Shown here: positions 32,001 through 43,837 of the stretch, in pieces
Layout: each line of letters begins with the position of its first letter
How positions within the stretch are numbered: the stretch's first letter is position 1
Assembly: GCA_016165875.1 (NCBI GenBank)
Contig: JABBOT010000013.1
Location: 13,468,014 to 13,532,013 of the forward strand
DNA from: Acanthopleura granulata
Taxonomy: Eukaryota > Mollusca > Polyplacophora > Chitonida > Chitonidae
Reading direction: 5' to 3'
Length of the DNA stretch: 64,000 nt
Program-made: the position numbers and the translations under genes
Notes under the pieces: generated by a model
What the model saw: only the letters and a program-made list of their open reading frames with translations
Database searches by the model: none
What the model was told of the DNA's origin: nothing

Positions 32001-33199
32001 TAAAACGTTTAAAACAGTTCAGTCATTATCTTTTCTACATAGCTGCATTTTATCACTGGAAGAGGATTTGCACGAACGGTCCTGTAATTAGAATTAAAGA
32101 AGAATAGAGTGGAAAAATTACTATCACTAAAAATTATTATAACAAAATCATTATAAACGTAGTTCTGCCTGTCGTTCGTTTAAACGACAACAAAATTTCA
32201 TTCTGGTATAAGTGTCCTTGCGAATTAGCTTTTAAACAAATACGTGTTGTGTCTTATTAACCAGACAGGAAGTTACATATACCATACAGAAATGAGAAGA
32301 AACTGGCGTGAATGACGCTCAGAACTTTGTATCACGGTGTGGCATTCCATTTGATTTATTATTATTTCCCTGACTAGGCATAAACTTTTTTTTTGTTACT
32401 AGCTCAAACCTAAAGGCACAACACTGTTTACATAGTATGTTAACATAGATTTTGCCTGATCAGACTGATTTTCGTTATTTTGTTTAATTATTAAATAATA
32501 TGTCAATCATACGACGGCAGTCAAGTTTCTGCATGGAGGAAAGCGGACTGCACGCCGTGAACAACGAGATTCCTGATCTCCACAGTGAAACCTCAGTGAC
32601 ATTAGAAAGAGCTGGATTCGAACACGTAACCTTACTGGTCATGGACCTGACACTCGCAGCCAGTTCAGTTTATTATTACCATCTGGTCCAGAGAAGACCC
32701 AGGCAGATTTTGATTGTTGTTATGTTGCTTTAGGTGAATATAACAGATCCATTTTGTTTTGCTCATCATGTATATTTTCATTTCATTAAATTAAAGTCGA
32801 TATATTGACTGTCAACATGAAGATCCTGGACTGTTTCAGTCTCGGAGTTATTTAACCATTTTATGACCTGATCTAATTTAGAAATTTAATCTTCGCCTCA
32901 GACGATGTGACGGCTGCAAAGTGCAGCCAAATAAAAGCGTTACGTTTAATTCTAGTTTAGTGCTTGAAGTAAATATACACGTGTATAGAGAGATACAGTC
33001 TTGTATAATATGTGATATACCCGTAAACAAAGTGCTACATCCTTATACAAACTGCTACACTCGTGTACAAAGTGCTACACCCGATCACAAAGGGCTACAC
33101 CCTTGTACAAAGTGCTACAGCCGTGTACAAAGTGCTACACTCGTGTACAAAGTGCTGCTCCCATGCAGAAAGTGTTACACATCTTACCTTTGCAGACAT
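27592..33199 (-). CDS. Calmodulin-like four-EF-hand protein (5 coding exons)
   Basis: Predicted cytosolic calcium sensor of 154 residues. Coding exons 33188-33199, 31938-31965, 30758-30901, 29537-29788 and 27592-27620 total 465 nt with matching phases. Loops at residues 23-34 ([12 protein letters not shown]), 59-70 ([12 protein letters not shown]), 98-109 ([12 protein letters not shown]) and 135-146 ([12 protein letters not shown]). Sites 1 and 4 look fully able to bind calcium. Site 2 has Thr where Asp or Asn is usual at loop position 3, and site 3 has Asn in place of the position-6 Gly, so both may bind weakly. The length and the start [15 protein letters not shown] resemble calmodulin more than troponin C, but the divergence rules out a true calmodulin. 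Partner unknown. Confidence 0.88.
29034..29324 (-). mobile_element. Full-length SINE in gene 2 last intron
   Basis: Complete from ggggcctccgtggctcagtt (minus strand, box A) through gttcaggaccagctcatgct to a long TTTATTTA-type tail. Confidence 0.9.
29502..29540. repeat. Short tandem duplication at a splice donor
   Basis: aaaagtaagcactgaccatt occurs twice in a row and includes the gene 2 exon 4 donor. Confidence 0.85.
29537..29788 (-). CDS. Gene 2 exon 4: EF-hands 2, 3 and most of 4
   Basis: Encodes NGVIDFDEF, the linker [20 protein letters not shown], and ends [11 protein letters not shown]. Acceptor TTTTCCAG, donor AATG|GTCAGT. The donor region is tandemly duplicated about 20 bp downstream. 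Confidence 0.88.
30081..30253 (-). mobile_element. SINE fragment without tail
   Basis: Body gaaaccgggctcagctcggg to the head-side cagcgaccgcc; the 3' domain is missing. Confidence 0.65.
30267..30721. mobile_element. 455-bp inverted-repeat element (MITE) in gene 2 intron
   Basis: Ends AAGAAAAGGCCACATTT and AAGTAAAAGGCCACATTT in inverted orientation, each bordered by TTAA (30263-30266, 30722-30725). The interior carries tctgtgacgt and cagcatgtttagcagcaaaa, shared with the element at 31084. Confidence 0.78.
30758..30901 (-). CDS. Gene 2 exon 3: EF-hand 1 and start of EF-hand 2
   Basis: Encodes [20 protein letters not shown] through MIKNADIT. Acceptor GACTTTCAG, donor ACAC|GTGAGT. An inverted-repeat element ends about 36 bp past this donor. 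Confidence 0.87.
31084..31576. mobile_element. Related inverted-repeat element in the next intron
   Basis: Shares with 30267-30721 the ends (aaaggcc / ggcctc..cctttaa) and interior blocks such as gcgtgtttagcagcag and aatctgtgacgtca. TTAA is kept only at the right end. Confidence 0.7.
31938..31965 (-). CDS. Gene 2 exon 2: 28-nt exon
   Basis: Encodes KNLSKERIA and one base of the next codon, the first helix of EF-hand 1. Acceptor CTTTGCAG, donor GCAG|GTATGT. Confidence 0.8.
33029..33177. repeat. 20-bp minisatellite at the gene 2 exon 1 donor
   Basis: Seven or so copies of tacaaagtgctacacccgtg, stopping about 10 bp short of the donor of the first coding exon. Confidence 0.88.
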
Positions 33200-33260
33200 C
33201 TTGCTTCTTCTTGCCGGATTTGATGGTATCGTCTTTCAAGCTATACCAGAGTTCTTGGAT
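33188..33260 (-). CDS. Gene 2 exon 1: 5' UTR end and start codon
   Basis: Coding part is 33188-33199 (MSAK), then donor AAG|GTAAGA. The rest is 5' UTR behind an acceptor TTTCTGCAG, so at least one non-coding exon lies to the right. A 20-bp minisatellite starts 10 bp past the donor. Confidence 0.75.
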
Positions 33261-34424
33261 CTGCAGAAACAACAGAGCCGTTATTAAATGGCCCTTATCA
33301 AATTACCACCTACAGAATTATATATGATGCCTTCTTGTTTCGCTTTTCATGAATTTTTCAGTAGCATTTTTCTTCTTGTCAAAGCCATATGTCAAACACA
33401 AAATCTTGTTAAGTGCGTGCTGAAATCTATCAAGCTGGTTTGCAAGCAACGTGCACAGAGTGCCCTTATGCTGTCTTCTTTAGCCACAGTTTAATGCTCC
33501 ATAGAGCTGAGGATGCGAGTTGTCATTGTTTTTAACCATAAAGCCTTAGTGGACCGAGAATTCCGTGCCTGGTACAGAGTTTAAACACATCGCTAAAATA
33601 TGCATGTAATTACCGTGAACGACTGTTCAATACTGCATGGACACGAGAAATGCTATACCCTATAGCCAATGGTTGTGGTCTAAGCCAAACCGAGGCTGGA
33701 AGGTGTGAGAATGTGATTAGGTTGCGTCACGCTTTGGGTGAAGAAAGTGCATTTTAAAGCTCGTAATTTAGCACGAGTAGCATGGTTTAGGGCTATGATC
33801 GATGGCCTGGTTTTTAGAAAGCCCTTTGCCTCGATGAGAACCGACCACGTCAGGACCGTTAGAAAATTTATGAAATTCTTCAGACTGTGTACCGTAATTA
33901 AACTGGTCATTAAAATGTCCGCAATAAATTTGGAAGCCAGTGAAGAGTCGGGCAGTGCACGTAAATTGTTCGTTATTAAATAGAACAAATCCTACTTCCT
34001 TCGTCGGGCTTACGTCGAGAAATAAGCTCTAACATATATACGAGCCATGCTGTTCTGTCGGACTTCTTTCAGAGTTTAGGTGGTGAGGTCACTCGATCAC
34101 GTGTTAGCTTCATGCTATTTAGAATCACGCACCAATTGGGTATGTTATCGTCATTCTACAAGGTGCTGCCATGTTGGGACTACGTCGTGTAAATCATATT
34201 CATTTTCCTTTACCGTTATATCGTCCACTTCCGTTCTGCGTGCAATTCCAAGTGTACGTTGAAACCAGGATTATGAATTTGTTATTGCCAGCTTTAAAGA
34301 TGGCTGCTCCATTTTTGTGGCGAACATCAGTTTCGCCAATGCCTCGCAAGTGGTTGCGAGAGCTATGTTAGTCTCGTCTATGGTTCTCGGGAGAATAACT
34401 AAAATAGTTCATCTACAAATAGCT

Positions 34425-34535
34425 AAAGGCAGGTAGTTTGTCAAAGCACTCCAGTTTCCTTCAGCCATAAAACTGGCTTTCGTGGTATAAGTGGAAAATT
34501 CTCGACTATTTAGTGGTGAATAATAATAAAATCAA
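34425..34535 (+). mobile_element. Second-family SINE copy
   Basis: gtcaaagcactccagtttcc ... ataaaactggctttcgtggt ataagtg. Confidence 0.55.
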
Positions 34536-35154
34536 TACATAACTTGCAGCAATCTTTTATATCATATGACTTCTATAATAGGGATTGTGTCGTGCCGGGA
34601 CAAAGCGAAGGTACATGCAGGTTGTTCGTTGCAATTTACTTCTTCCAGACCTGCAAGAAACTTGTCTTGACTTGATTGTAAAGTTTGATTTTTCCGAGAC
34701 CTTTGTCCGTTTTGCTGATGTTTTTTAATGTCCCAACGAATACCACAAAGACCACAGCTCATCACACAGGGAACTTTATTGAATTCATTTCCTCTCTCTA
34801 CTTGTCTTGTCTCCACTGTAAAAAGGCTGTCAAATTCATTGGCAATAATATTCAGTGTATCAAATATACTAATGGTCATTATAGTGTTGGCTGCTACCGG
34901 TCGACACGGAATTGACTTGTGAGGCCATAGGTCGAATCCAGCCATAAGATTTCTTTCTTTATTTCTCTGTTTATTGCTTTCTTTGAATTATTTATGTGGC
35001 AGTTATCAGGTTTATGGGTGTAATAAACCAGCCGGGAGTAAACCACCAACCTTTGCAGGACACTCCGGCTTCTACCAGACTTACACTTGGCTACCGGAAT
35101 ATACGTGCAAGTGAACCGTCATTAAATACAGCGTTAAACTCTACATATTAACAG

Positions 35155-35312
35155 TACATAAACCTGTGGATGGTCGTGGGTCCCCCTCTCCCCCCACCCT
35201 CACCCGGTTTCCTCCCACCGTGCATAATTCTGGCCGTCGGCGTATAAGTGAAATATTCTTGAGCACGGCGTGAAACAACAATCAAACAACACATGAACAA
35301 ATAAACAAAATA
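35155..35312 (+). mobile_element. SINE, 5' truncated
   Basis: gatggtcgtgggtccccctc ... gtataagtgaaatattcttg ... acaataaataaac-like tail. Confidence 0.8.
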
Positions 35313-35939
35313 ATCATCATAAATACATGTAAAAGCACATGTCGAGCAAGTTCGGAACACCAATATCAGAATTTGAGTTTATACGCGTCACACCTTGACA
35401 CAGTTGAAAATATATGCGGAGGAGACACAACAGCATGCTGGCTGTAATAAGAGGAAAACAAATGTTCCTGAGGCTATCGAACACGCGCTAAGCTTTTTGG
35501 ACGACCAGAAGTGATTGACACACGTTATAACCATTTAGCGAAAATCTTGTCTCTTTAACCGGGTATGTTCAGTCAATTGATACGAAGATAACATTATTGC
35601 GATATATCGATTAGTGCTTTCAACTGATTATATAAACAGTAAAAATACACGTACGGTCAACTGAATCTCGGAGTATGACGCGTTAAGCATGAACATCATA
35701 CACACATCATTTCAGTCTGGCATGCTCCTGTCAAATCTATTTGGCTATCTCGTTTTGTCGTATGGGTAACCATGGTGCCACGCACATTTCGCACCATTCG
35801 AATTAGCTCATCCTGGGTTATTGTTTATTGTAGAAGATGCGTATCGCTGTATAACCCATGGGTTTGAACTTGGCTTAATTCAGATGAATATAGTACTGTA
35901 GCGTTTTCTATAATAGGGACGAGATCTACTCGTAACTAA

Positions 35940-36068
35940 CGGATGGCCGTAGGTTTCCCCCGCGCTCTGACCAGCTTTCTCCCACCATGGCCTAATGGTG
36001 ATCGCCACAGTATAAGAGAGATATTCTTGAGTACGGCGAAAACACCAATCAAATAAATAAATAAATAA
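35940..36068 (+). mobile_element. SINE, 5' truncated
   Basis: ggatggccgtaggtttcccc to the AAATAAATAAATAAAT tail. It faces the next copy tail to tail. Confidence 0.8.
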
Positions 36069-36123
36069 CGAGCACCAGGGTTATATCCAATACTGTGCAT
36101 AGTTATTCAACTGTGACGTTATT

Positions 36124-36385
36124 ATTCACTTATTTCATTGGTGTTTTACACAGCACTCAAGAATATTTCATTTATACAACGGAGGCCAGGATTATGGTGG
36201 AAGGAAACTGGACGGAACCCGGTGGAAACCCACGACCATCCGCAGGTTGCTTGCGGACCTTCCCACACACGACCGTAGAGGAGAGGAAACCGACGTGATC
36301 TAGACTTGAACTCCCAGCCACCGCGTTAGTGAAAGGCACCTGTGTCATTACGCCGCGCTGGAGCGCTAACTCATGTGCTAAACGG
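36124..36385 (-). mobile_element. SINE, near full length
   Basis: Minus-strand copy with diverged tRNA-like head (gcgctccagcgcggcgtaat), body and short tail; inverted relative to 35940-36068. Confidence 0.8.
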
Positions 36386-36596
36386 TGCAATCTATTGTCA
36401 TGTGCTGTTAAGTGTTGCTTTATCTTCTGTCATCGAATAATAGAGATTGTATCGACCTGTTGCACATCGAAAAAAGTAAACAGTGGTGAAAGGAACCACG
36501 CCTATCTAACCAAACATACAGTGAAAGCTCGTGTTGTTAAAGAAATAGTTGTGGTATTGCAACTACAACGGCATTACGACGACATTTCAAAGCCAC

Positions 36597-36598
<2 letters not shown>

Positions 36599-36632
<34 letters not shown>
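36599..36632. repeat. (TA)n microsatellite
   Basis: About 15 TA units. Confidence 0.95.
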
Positions 36633-38411
36633 TATACACATAACACAAGGGAGCGATATGGAATATTCCATATATATAACATAGACAGTTTATCAATAAC
36701 GCTGGGGAACGATATAGGATTTTGGGTGTGAATTAAGATATAATATGTATGGAAACTAGTTGACAGGCTTGAATGTAATTGCCGAAATACATTCCAACCC
36801 TGGCAATACATGCGCATATCGACACACAAAACGCCTACATAAAGCGTAGGTGTATTTTGACGATTATCGGGACCTGACGCCGCAGAATCAAAATACAAAC
36901 GTGTACTGGGACAACATCTGCAATTCCACGGAGCAAGATTGTGCTTAAGTAAAACTGTTAAAACTTGACTAAAATTAAAACATTGTGTAAATTTTGAAAT
37001 AAAGGCATATAAATCACGCTGAAGCACAAGTGACACAGATTTCAAAACCGCGATTATCAAATAAGCCGTAAAATTGAGTTCAAAGGGTTTAACTTCAAGT
37101 ATAAATTGCTTTGTGGAAACGGTCCAAGAATTGAAAGAATATATTTTCTTTTGTAGTATATTTGGCATTATTCTATCAGCTGCCTGTGTGTAAATGTACT
37201 GCACACCCTATCTATACTCATAATATCGTAGTACATTCCAGGGCATAGACTTGTTTCATACTCTTCGATAACTTAGGTCAAAAAAATTTCATTCCACCGT
37301 TTGATTTATGTATATATCACAGGTATTGTAGTTCTGGACCATGCTTTTATGGTAAGACTTTTGTTTGCACTGTGCACGCTTGAGAGGCATGCGCATGTAC
37401 GGCCCTGTGCAGTTATACAGCTGACCTATATATAAGTCTACCTTTGTGATCACACGTGCTTTGATAAGCTTACATGTATACCATACCTGGCTGGTCCTGG
37501 CGTGTAGGCATATCACACGAAGGCAAACTATCCACACGTCAAATGATGTCCTTGCACTCGGTCCGGCCTCCCATTTGTGCAATGTTGAATATCCTGAGGT
37601 CTTCTCCGCACGAGGTGGCTGGCTCGGTGTTCTGTTTATCGAGAGATGTACGATCTTGCACGTTTCATGTGGTACGGCGCCGTTGCTAATGGAAGCTCAC
37701 TATAATGTGCATTCAAATAGCTGTACGGTTATACTGCGTTACATCAATATGATTGCTGTACGTACAACACTGAACCCAATATTGATCACATTATCCCTGT
37801 AAGCTTACTCTAGGGTGCTTGTTTCGGTAACAAACTCTTACTGTCCAGTCACACACCCTGGCTTCGTGCACTCAAGCTCGAATATTGGGCAACACCAGTT
37901 TCATTCCGTTAGTCTGTGTGAGGGTTTACTCGACTGTATCAAAGCGTTGGTTCGCGCAGCGCGCCGTAGCCTGCCCAGCAGGTCAACATTGCGACAGGCC
38001 GTCGTGAGCGTGTCTCATCATGCCCAAGGAAGCTCTTTCGTTGATCGATATACGATATGGTCTCCTGGCTTCCGCACGTGATAAACCTCCTCGAGTTGAC
38101 AAAAGACCCAAATCGTTCTCCTCACTGATTTCCCCTAGAAACCCGACAGAAATAAAATAAACGAAAAAGTGCAACAAATAAACAATCTGCTATATAACAT
38201 CACTGTTACATGTCGTTATTGTCTGCTACCTGTAAATTGTTTTGTCATGTGTATTAACTGGTAAATGAATAAAACGAAACAAAATGAATCAAAAAACAAA
38301 AATGCATAATTATGTGAGACCTTAGCGTGTATTTTATATTCTCTGATCTCTGCATTCAAAGTATATCGCTGTCTCAGTCCTCTGCTGCGCCGGTATCTCT
38401 ACAGATGACAT

Positions 38412-38522
38412 TACCCGTGGCCAGGCAGGTCACGTGTTCGAATCCAGGTTTCGCTATTTCGTATTCCTCTCGGCTGGCAAACAAGTGAAATATTCTGGAG
38501 AAAATACCAGCCAAATAAATGA
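38412..38522 (+). mobile_element. SINE-like element with shortened body
   Basis: Box B-like gttcgaatccagg followed closely by the common 3' domain (caagtgaaatattctggaga) and AAATAAAT. Confidence 0.6.
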
Positions 38523-38778
38523 AAAATCGATTCACTTCTGGATTCTTATAAACACCATTGTCTAAAAGAAGGATTCTTCAGTGCGGCATGTAACACCCAT
38601 CATAAATAAATGAAAAAAGACAGACATTTGTTGGGTGAGATAGTTTTCTCTTAATAGCACGACGTCGTTCAGGTTTTTGACTGGGCGGAACGAGAATCCG
38701 ATATACACCTCTGATCTTCGTGAAGCATCTCACAAACTTCCGGACTTCAGATCGCTTCCGAACCAACCTGCACTGGAT

Positions 38779-39080
38779 TAGATTTATTTATTTATTTATT
38801 TATTTGATTTGATTTGAAGTTTCCTCAAAGAAACTCGAAAAACTTTCACTTATATGATGGCGGCCAGCATTGTGGTGGGAAGAAACCAGGAAAATTTATT
38901 TATTTGTTCATTTATTTGATTGGAAGTATTCACCGTACACAGGCAAATATTAGACATATACGACGGCAAGCCGAGTCCGGAGAAAACCCTCAACCATCCA
39001 CAGGCTGCTTGCAGACCTTCCTATATACGTACGACTGGCTTTAGCTGGATTCGAACCTGTAAACTCAATGGCAATAAAGT
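38779..39080 (-). mobile_element. Two nested or tandem SINEs
   Basis: A tail and body (38779-38895) break at gaaaccagg, where a second TTTA tail and body start (38896-39080), ending in a box B-like gctggattcgaacctg. Confidence 0.7.
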
Positions 39081-40540
39081 CGATCGACTACGGCGAGAAA
39101 AATCTGTGGATGCTAACCTTGGGAAATCAAATAACTAAAAAGATATGTTATAAAAATTAAGTAACTATATAATTTTAAATTTTCTGGAAATAAAGTGAAG
39201 AATAAACAGTGATCTTGAGCCAGATGTGAATGTTATTATTTAACTACACATTTCTCATTATAATAAAGAGTGACAATGTTTTTGTCGTTGTTTCACACGT
39301 CAGCTTGTAAACCTATCGACCAAACGAAGCATGGCGTGGGAAAACGTGTAAGGGAGACAACTGGAGCACTAAGCAGAGGAAGGTTGTGTCTCTTGGGCTG
39401 TAGAGTTTACTAGATAAATAAATCCATGTACATCACAGACGCAGATTGGGCAAGCGTCATTTTAAGTTTCTCTGTATGTATGAACGGTAATTATATATCC
39501 GCATAAAGTTTTGTAACAATGCCACACCCAGTGTTTGATATAACAGAAGAATGGGAAAAAGCAAAAACAGCCTATATACTTCTGGTTGAAGTTTATGACT
39601 ATATCACGGGTAAATTGAATGTCATTTTAATGGTTAAATCGATCTTCATATTTTCAAAAGTATTGTAAAAGTATCAGTCGATCCTTATCAGTATTACTGC
39701 TGTATGGGATATGTCTAAACTGAAATACTAAAATGAAAAAATTCTTTAGTCAATTCTTTAGGACTGATGTTGGAATATTTATGTAACATAAACTAATATT
39801 AGGCCTAATAGAACTGTGCGCTGTTTGGTATAGGGTGGGTAACTTAATACCTACAAACCGATTTTAAGAATGTAGTATTTTTATTGCTCTGGTTACATAT
39901 TTAAGTATATGACCATTGTATACCACCCCTCTCCTCCTTGCATGGAAAAATGGATTGTTCGGCTGTAAAAATTTCCCCTGTAAATAATCGTAGTGTTGAT
40001 TTCACGTAGAGCCACTTAGTGTGGTATTTGAAATCCAAATTAGAAGGCTAATAACTCTTCAAACATAAGCTATATATACAAATGAAAACCCACAATTGAG
40101 TAGCGGAAATATTTCCTGTCAAATAAATGTTTTGGCCTCTTTTTTTTGCTTGGTGAATCACCTCAAATGCACAAAATTCACATGCTCAGATTACCTGGCA
40201 GTGACGGTCCTTATGTACCCCGTGTCCACTCCCTCCTAACCACTTCACCTGACTCTACTCTCCCAGTCGTGACTAACTTCGCCTATCTTCGGATTTACGT
40301 CGAGAATGGCCGAATCTAGATCTGTGTGTATTGAGCGGCCGTCTTCCCTCAAGAAGTGGGCTTGGTCTTATTTTCAATTCTGAATAAAGTATTTTCGTTA
40401 CAAATGGGAAAACATGGCCAAATCAAACAAGCAGTATAAATTTTGAACTTGTTAAATTCTTTTCATTTTGACAAAATTACAGACGTAATGTTATTATTTT
40501 TCAAAATGGTTACCTGAATAGAGCCTTCGTTCGAAGATCA
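39081..40540. other. Intergenic, no feature seen
   Basis: AT-rich single-copy-looking sequence; a pyrimidine-rich patch near 40220-40330 is unassigned. Confidence 0.4.
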
Positions 40541-40759
40541 GCGAGTGACAAACACAGATGTCAGAGAAAAGCAAGTCGAAACATTATTCAATGCATATTA
40601 TTCAATGTAGATACGATTACTGTTCTGCCAACTGGATACGGGAAAAGTGTGATATTTTACGACTTGATATGTTTCGACACTGTGTCTGCCTGGTTCCCGA
40701 CATACGCAAACCCGAACTGGCTACCGACATACGTTAACCTGGCCTGGTTCCCGACATAG
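40541..40759 (+). pseudogene. RecQ-like helicase fragment (Walker A)
   Basis: An open frame here encodes VDTITVLPTGYGKSVIFYDL (from 40607), close to the Walker A region of RecQ-family DNA helicases (VLPTGYGKSLIF), preceded by a plausible helix (RNIIQCILFN). The frame then runs into three copies of a short repeat (tggttcccgacatac) and a stop at 40757. No other helicase motif is visible nearby, so this is a single stray exon or a broken or transposon-carried copy. Confidence 0.5.
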
Positions 40760-41929
40760 GAAACCAGGAAGTTGGGGTAGCAAAATGGTCATATAATACA
40801 TTAAGAGGCCAGTCTGGACGCAGGATTAGATTGGCTTCTAAGTTTAGACTGTCCATTCCCCATCCCCTTTCGTGATTGACGTGTTATGTGGCAATGTGGC
40901 CCAATTTCGACACACACTGACCTCGACATACCTTGAACAAATGCATTTTGCCAGTGTTTATCAATGCGTGCACAAACCCACAGTGTCACCTGATCGACAG
41001 TTAAGCTTTTACCGTAATGTTTTGAGTATTACGAAATGTGAGTTCACTCTTTTCAAAAAGGAGGTATTTGAGCTTTTCAGCTCTGATCAGTTAAGACCGT
41101 AGGCAATAAAACAGTGACAGGGTGTGTTCAGTTAAGTTCTGATTTTCTCGGTGATATTTGCCTTCAAATTTTATTTGATTTTGTTTTACTGTTACTGTTA
41201 TTGTTTGAATATAAAATCGCTTATGTCAACGTTTATGTGTTACTTAGGTGGGGCCTTCATCACCGTTACAAATAAGTAAACAAATAAATAAAAGTGATTT
41301 TTTAAATTTATTTTAAGGTGTAAAATATGTGCTTACATCAAGCATAAAATCATGATTGAAACGCCAGGTCAATAATTCATAGATCGATATGTAATGTCCC
41401 TACATACGAAAACAAAATTAAACCTTTTCTCGACAATATTCGTTCAAATATAACAAATAGTCTTACTTGACATTTCTCCTCAGAGCAAATCTTGGAAAAA
41501 AGGGGCAGTCAAATTTTGGAAATAAGCTTGAGGAAATGAACCAGCTGTTGATTATTCATAAAAGATTTTCCGTTAAATCCTTTATTTCAGGGGCGACGGG
41601 TTGCATTTTCGCTGATCAAACCGATGAACCCATGCCTGCTAACAAAATTAATCCGTGGTCGGAAACGGATTACTCCGTTAGACTGATGTAAATGCAATCC
41701 GTCATACCGCGAATAACGGATTTAACGTTAGATTTTTTTTTAGACGCTATAAATTAGGACTCTAATAATTACTTTATGATTATTGTTTGAAGGAATTAAA
41801 TGCTTTACACTTCGTCGCTTAATGAGGAGCGAGGGTCAGTCAAAAACTGATTGATGATTAATAATGATGAAACATCACTGGAGGGATGCCGAACGCATCG
41901 TAATTGGGCTCGGGTGGGTGTTCCCGACC
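40760..41929. other. Intergenic, no feature seen
   Basis: Only short unrecognised open frames and an AAATAAATAAAA run at about 41280. Confidence 0.4.
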
Positions 41930-42140
41930 GTTTTATTTATCCATTTATTTGATTGCTGTTTTACGCTGTACTCAAGAATATTTAAGAATATTTATATTCA
42001 AGAATATACGACCGCGGTCATCATCATATCTGGGGGCCACACGCAAGTTGCTGAAAGACCTTTCCACGTATACGAACCCAGAGAGACCGCAGTGGTGAGA
42101 GGCTCCTGAGTCATTGCGCTCAGGTAAAGCACACTAACCA
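41930..42140 (-). mobile_element. Diverged SINE
   Basis: Tail, a triplicated 'aagaatattt' stretch, shortened body and a tRNA-like head ending gcaccggg. Confidence 0.7.
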
Positions 42141-42446
42141 CTCGGCACCGGGTGTTCCACAATTTGTATGAAAGAGACCATTAGGTAAAGGCATTAAATT
42201 ACAATTAAAAACACAACTAATAATGAGTGGGCTGCAGGAAAGCAAACACCGAGAAGCTTTTCCGATCAATGGTGAGAGGCTCCTGAGTCATTGCGCTTGG
42301 CTAAAGCGCACTAACCAGTCTGCACCGGGTGCTCCATAATTTGTATGAAAGAGACCATTAGGTAAAGGCATTAAATTACAATTAAAAACACATCTTATAC
42401 TGAGTGGACTACAGGAAAGCAAACACCAAGAAACTTTTTCGATCTT
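42093..42446. repeat. 177-bp tandem duplication including a SINE head
   Basis: tggtgagaggctcctgagtc starts at 42093 and again at 42270. The copies match through gaaagagaccattaggtaaa and ggaaagcaaacacc. Confidence 0.9.
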
Positions 42447-42511
42447 TTTAAAGAAAGCAAATACATGCATAACATATTTCTAGACTAGTGGAAAACAATA
42501 CACGTACTAAA

Positions 42512-42724
42512 TCTTAATCGAAGTGGGGACCCCGAAGTCTCTCAGCAATAAGGTCGCTGTGAGGCTTCCTCTCCGGCCGCACGTGGGAAGATCTGCCAGC
42601 AGACGTGGGTTTCTCACCGGGCTCTGTCCGGTTTCCTCCCACTATAATGCTGGCCGCCGTGGTGTAGGTGTAATATTCTTGAACACGGCGTAAAATATCA
42701 ATCAAAGAAATAAATAAATAAATC
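42512..42724 (+). mobile_element. SINE with reduced head
   Basis: caataaggtcgctgtgaggc, tcctctccggccgcacgtgg and the full 3' domain and tail. Confidence 0.82.
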
Positions 42725-43252
42725 ACAGTGGGGAAGGGCTATTGGTGAAACATGCCAAAAAATGGTGTAACATGGGGACATATGTTTGTGGGGGCTCTTC
42801 ATATTAACTCTGATACAAAACTAATACGGTTTCAATATTACTCTTACACATATTTATAGCTGCGCCTTTGCAAAAACTAAATTTTTGCCATGTCTCAAAG
42901 TGTAAATGTGTAATGTACTTGTGCCGTTTCGATCTTTGAAACCCCATCTAACCACCAACTGCTTAAAGAAAGTGTTGACGTCAATACCCGAACTAACTCA
43001 AAAAATTGTCAAGTGCGCCATACCTGTGGCGTTTAGTATATGTTCAGAGGATCAAAAAGTTGCCGGTACGAAGATCAACAAGTTGATTGTCAAACATGCT
43101 GAGATATACCGAACGGTTATTTCGCAATGCCTTACACATATCATAATGTACAAAGGCTCTTTCGTGACGACAAATTGCACAGTTTGCAAAGGTGTCGACA
43201 TGTTTATAAATATCAACCAGAGAGATCATATCCTTTCCTTTACCTGTAAGCC

Positions 43253-43531
43253 GATGCCTCCGAGGCCGAGGGTCGAGGGGGTGGGGGGAGGTGGCTTGGA
43301 CAGCCAGGTGCCTCTAAGCCGTGCAATCGCTGTGAGTGCAAGCCCAGCTTACACTTACTTCCTATCCAGTCGTAGTGGGAAGGTCCGCCAGCAATCTGCG
43401 GATGGTAGTGGGTTTCCCCCTGGCTTTGTCCGGTTTCCTTCCATCATGATGCTGCCCGACGTAGTATATGTGAAATAGTCTTACGTACGTCGTAAAACAC
43501 CGATGAAATAGATAAATAAATATCATGTAAG
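43253..43531 (+). mobile_element. Full-length diverged SINE
   Basis: Head gatgcctccgaggccgaggg, box B-like gagtgcaagcccagc, full body and an AAATAGATAAAT tail. Confidence 0.8.
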
Positions 43532-43837
43532 TCTATATCATTATGTACCGTGGGACCAAACATGAGTGTCTAGGCTATATGATGTATGCTTATCTTTGTA
43601 ATGAACAAGGATCGCACCAGACAGAACGGAGCTTAGCAGCGTGGTTAAGACATCCGTGTCTCACTCTTTAGGATACAAAAAATGGAAGTTCAATCCCGAC
43701 TTTTGGCAACGAATTTGTGTGTACACCCGCTTTCTCTGTTGCTGGCAATGCGCTTTCAACGACGTTGTCTAACGATTGTTATTTGAAGGTCACGTGTCTT
43801 CCACAAACACATAGTGTTCATATGTATAGGTTTATAT

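Larger units (their letters stand above)
33261..38411. other. Intergenic tract right of gene 2
   Basis: Must contain the promoter and a non-coding first exon of gene 2, not locatable by eye. Holds several SINE copies and a TA repeat. A GC-richer patch near 37900-38080 is a possible regulatory or exon region. Frames at 33738-33983, 34562-34945 and 36632-37204 are unrecognised. Confidence 0.4.

Noticed and set aside
33063..33327. Overlapping plus-strand frames with repeated CTKCYT-like units
   Set aside because: 20-bp minisatellite plus antisense of the calmodulin-like exon.
33680..33988. Complementary open frames on both strands
   Set aside because: Neither translation resembles a known family and no splice model was found.
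37815..38081. Possible coding exon in a GC-richer patch
   Set aside because: No recognised domain and no convincing splice sites or start context.
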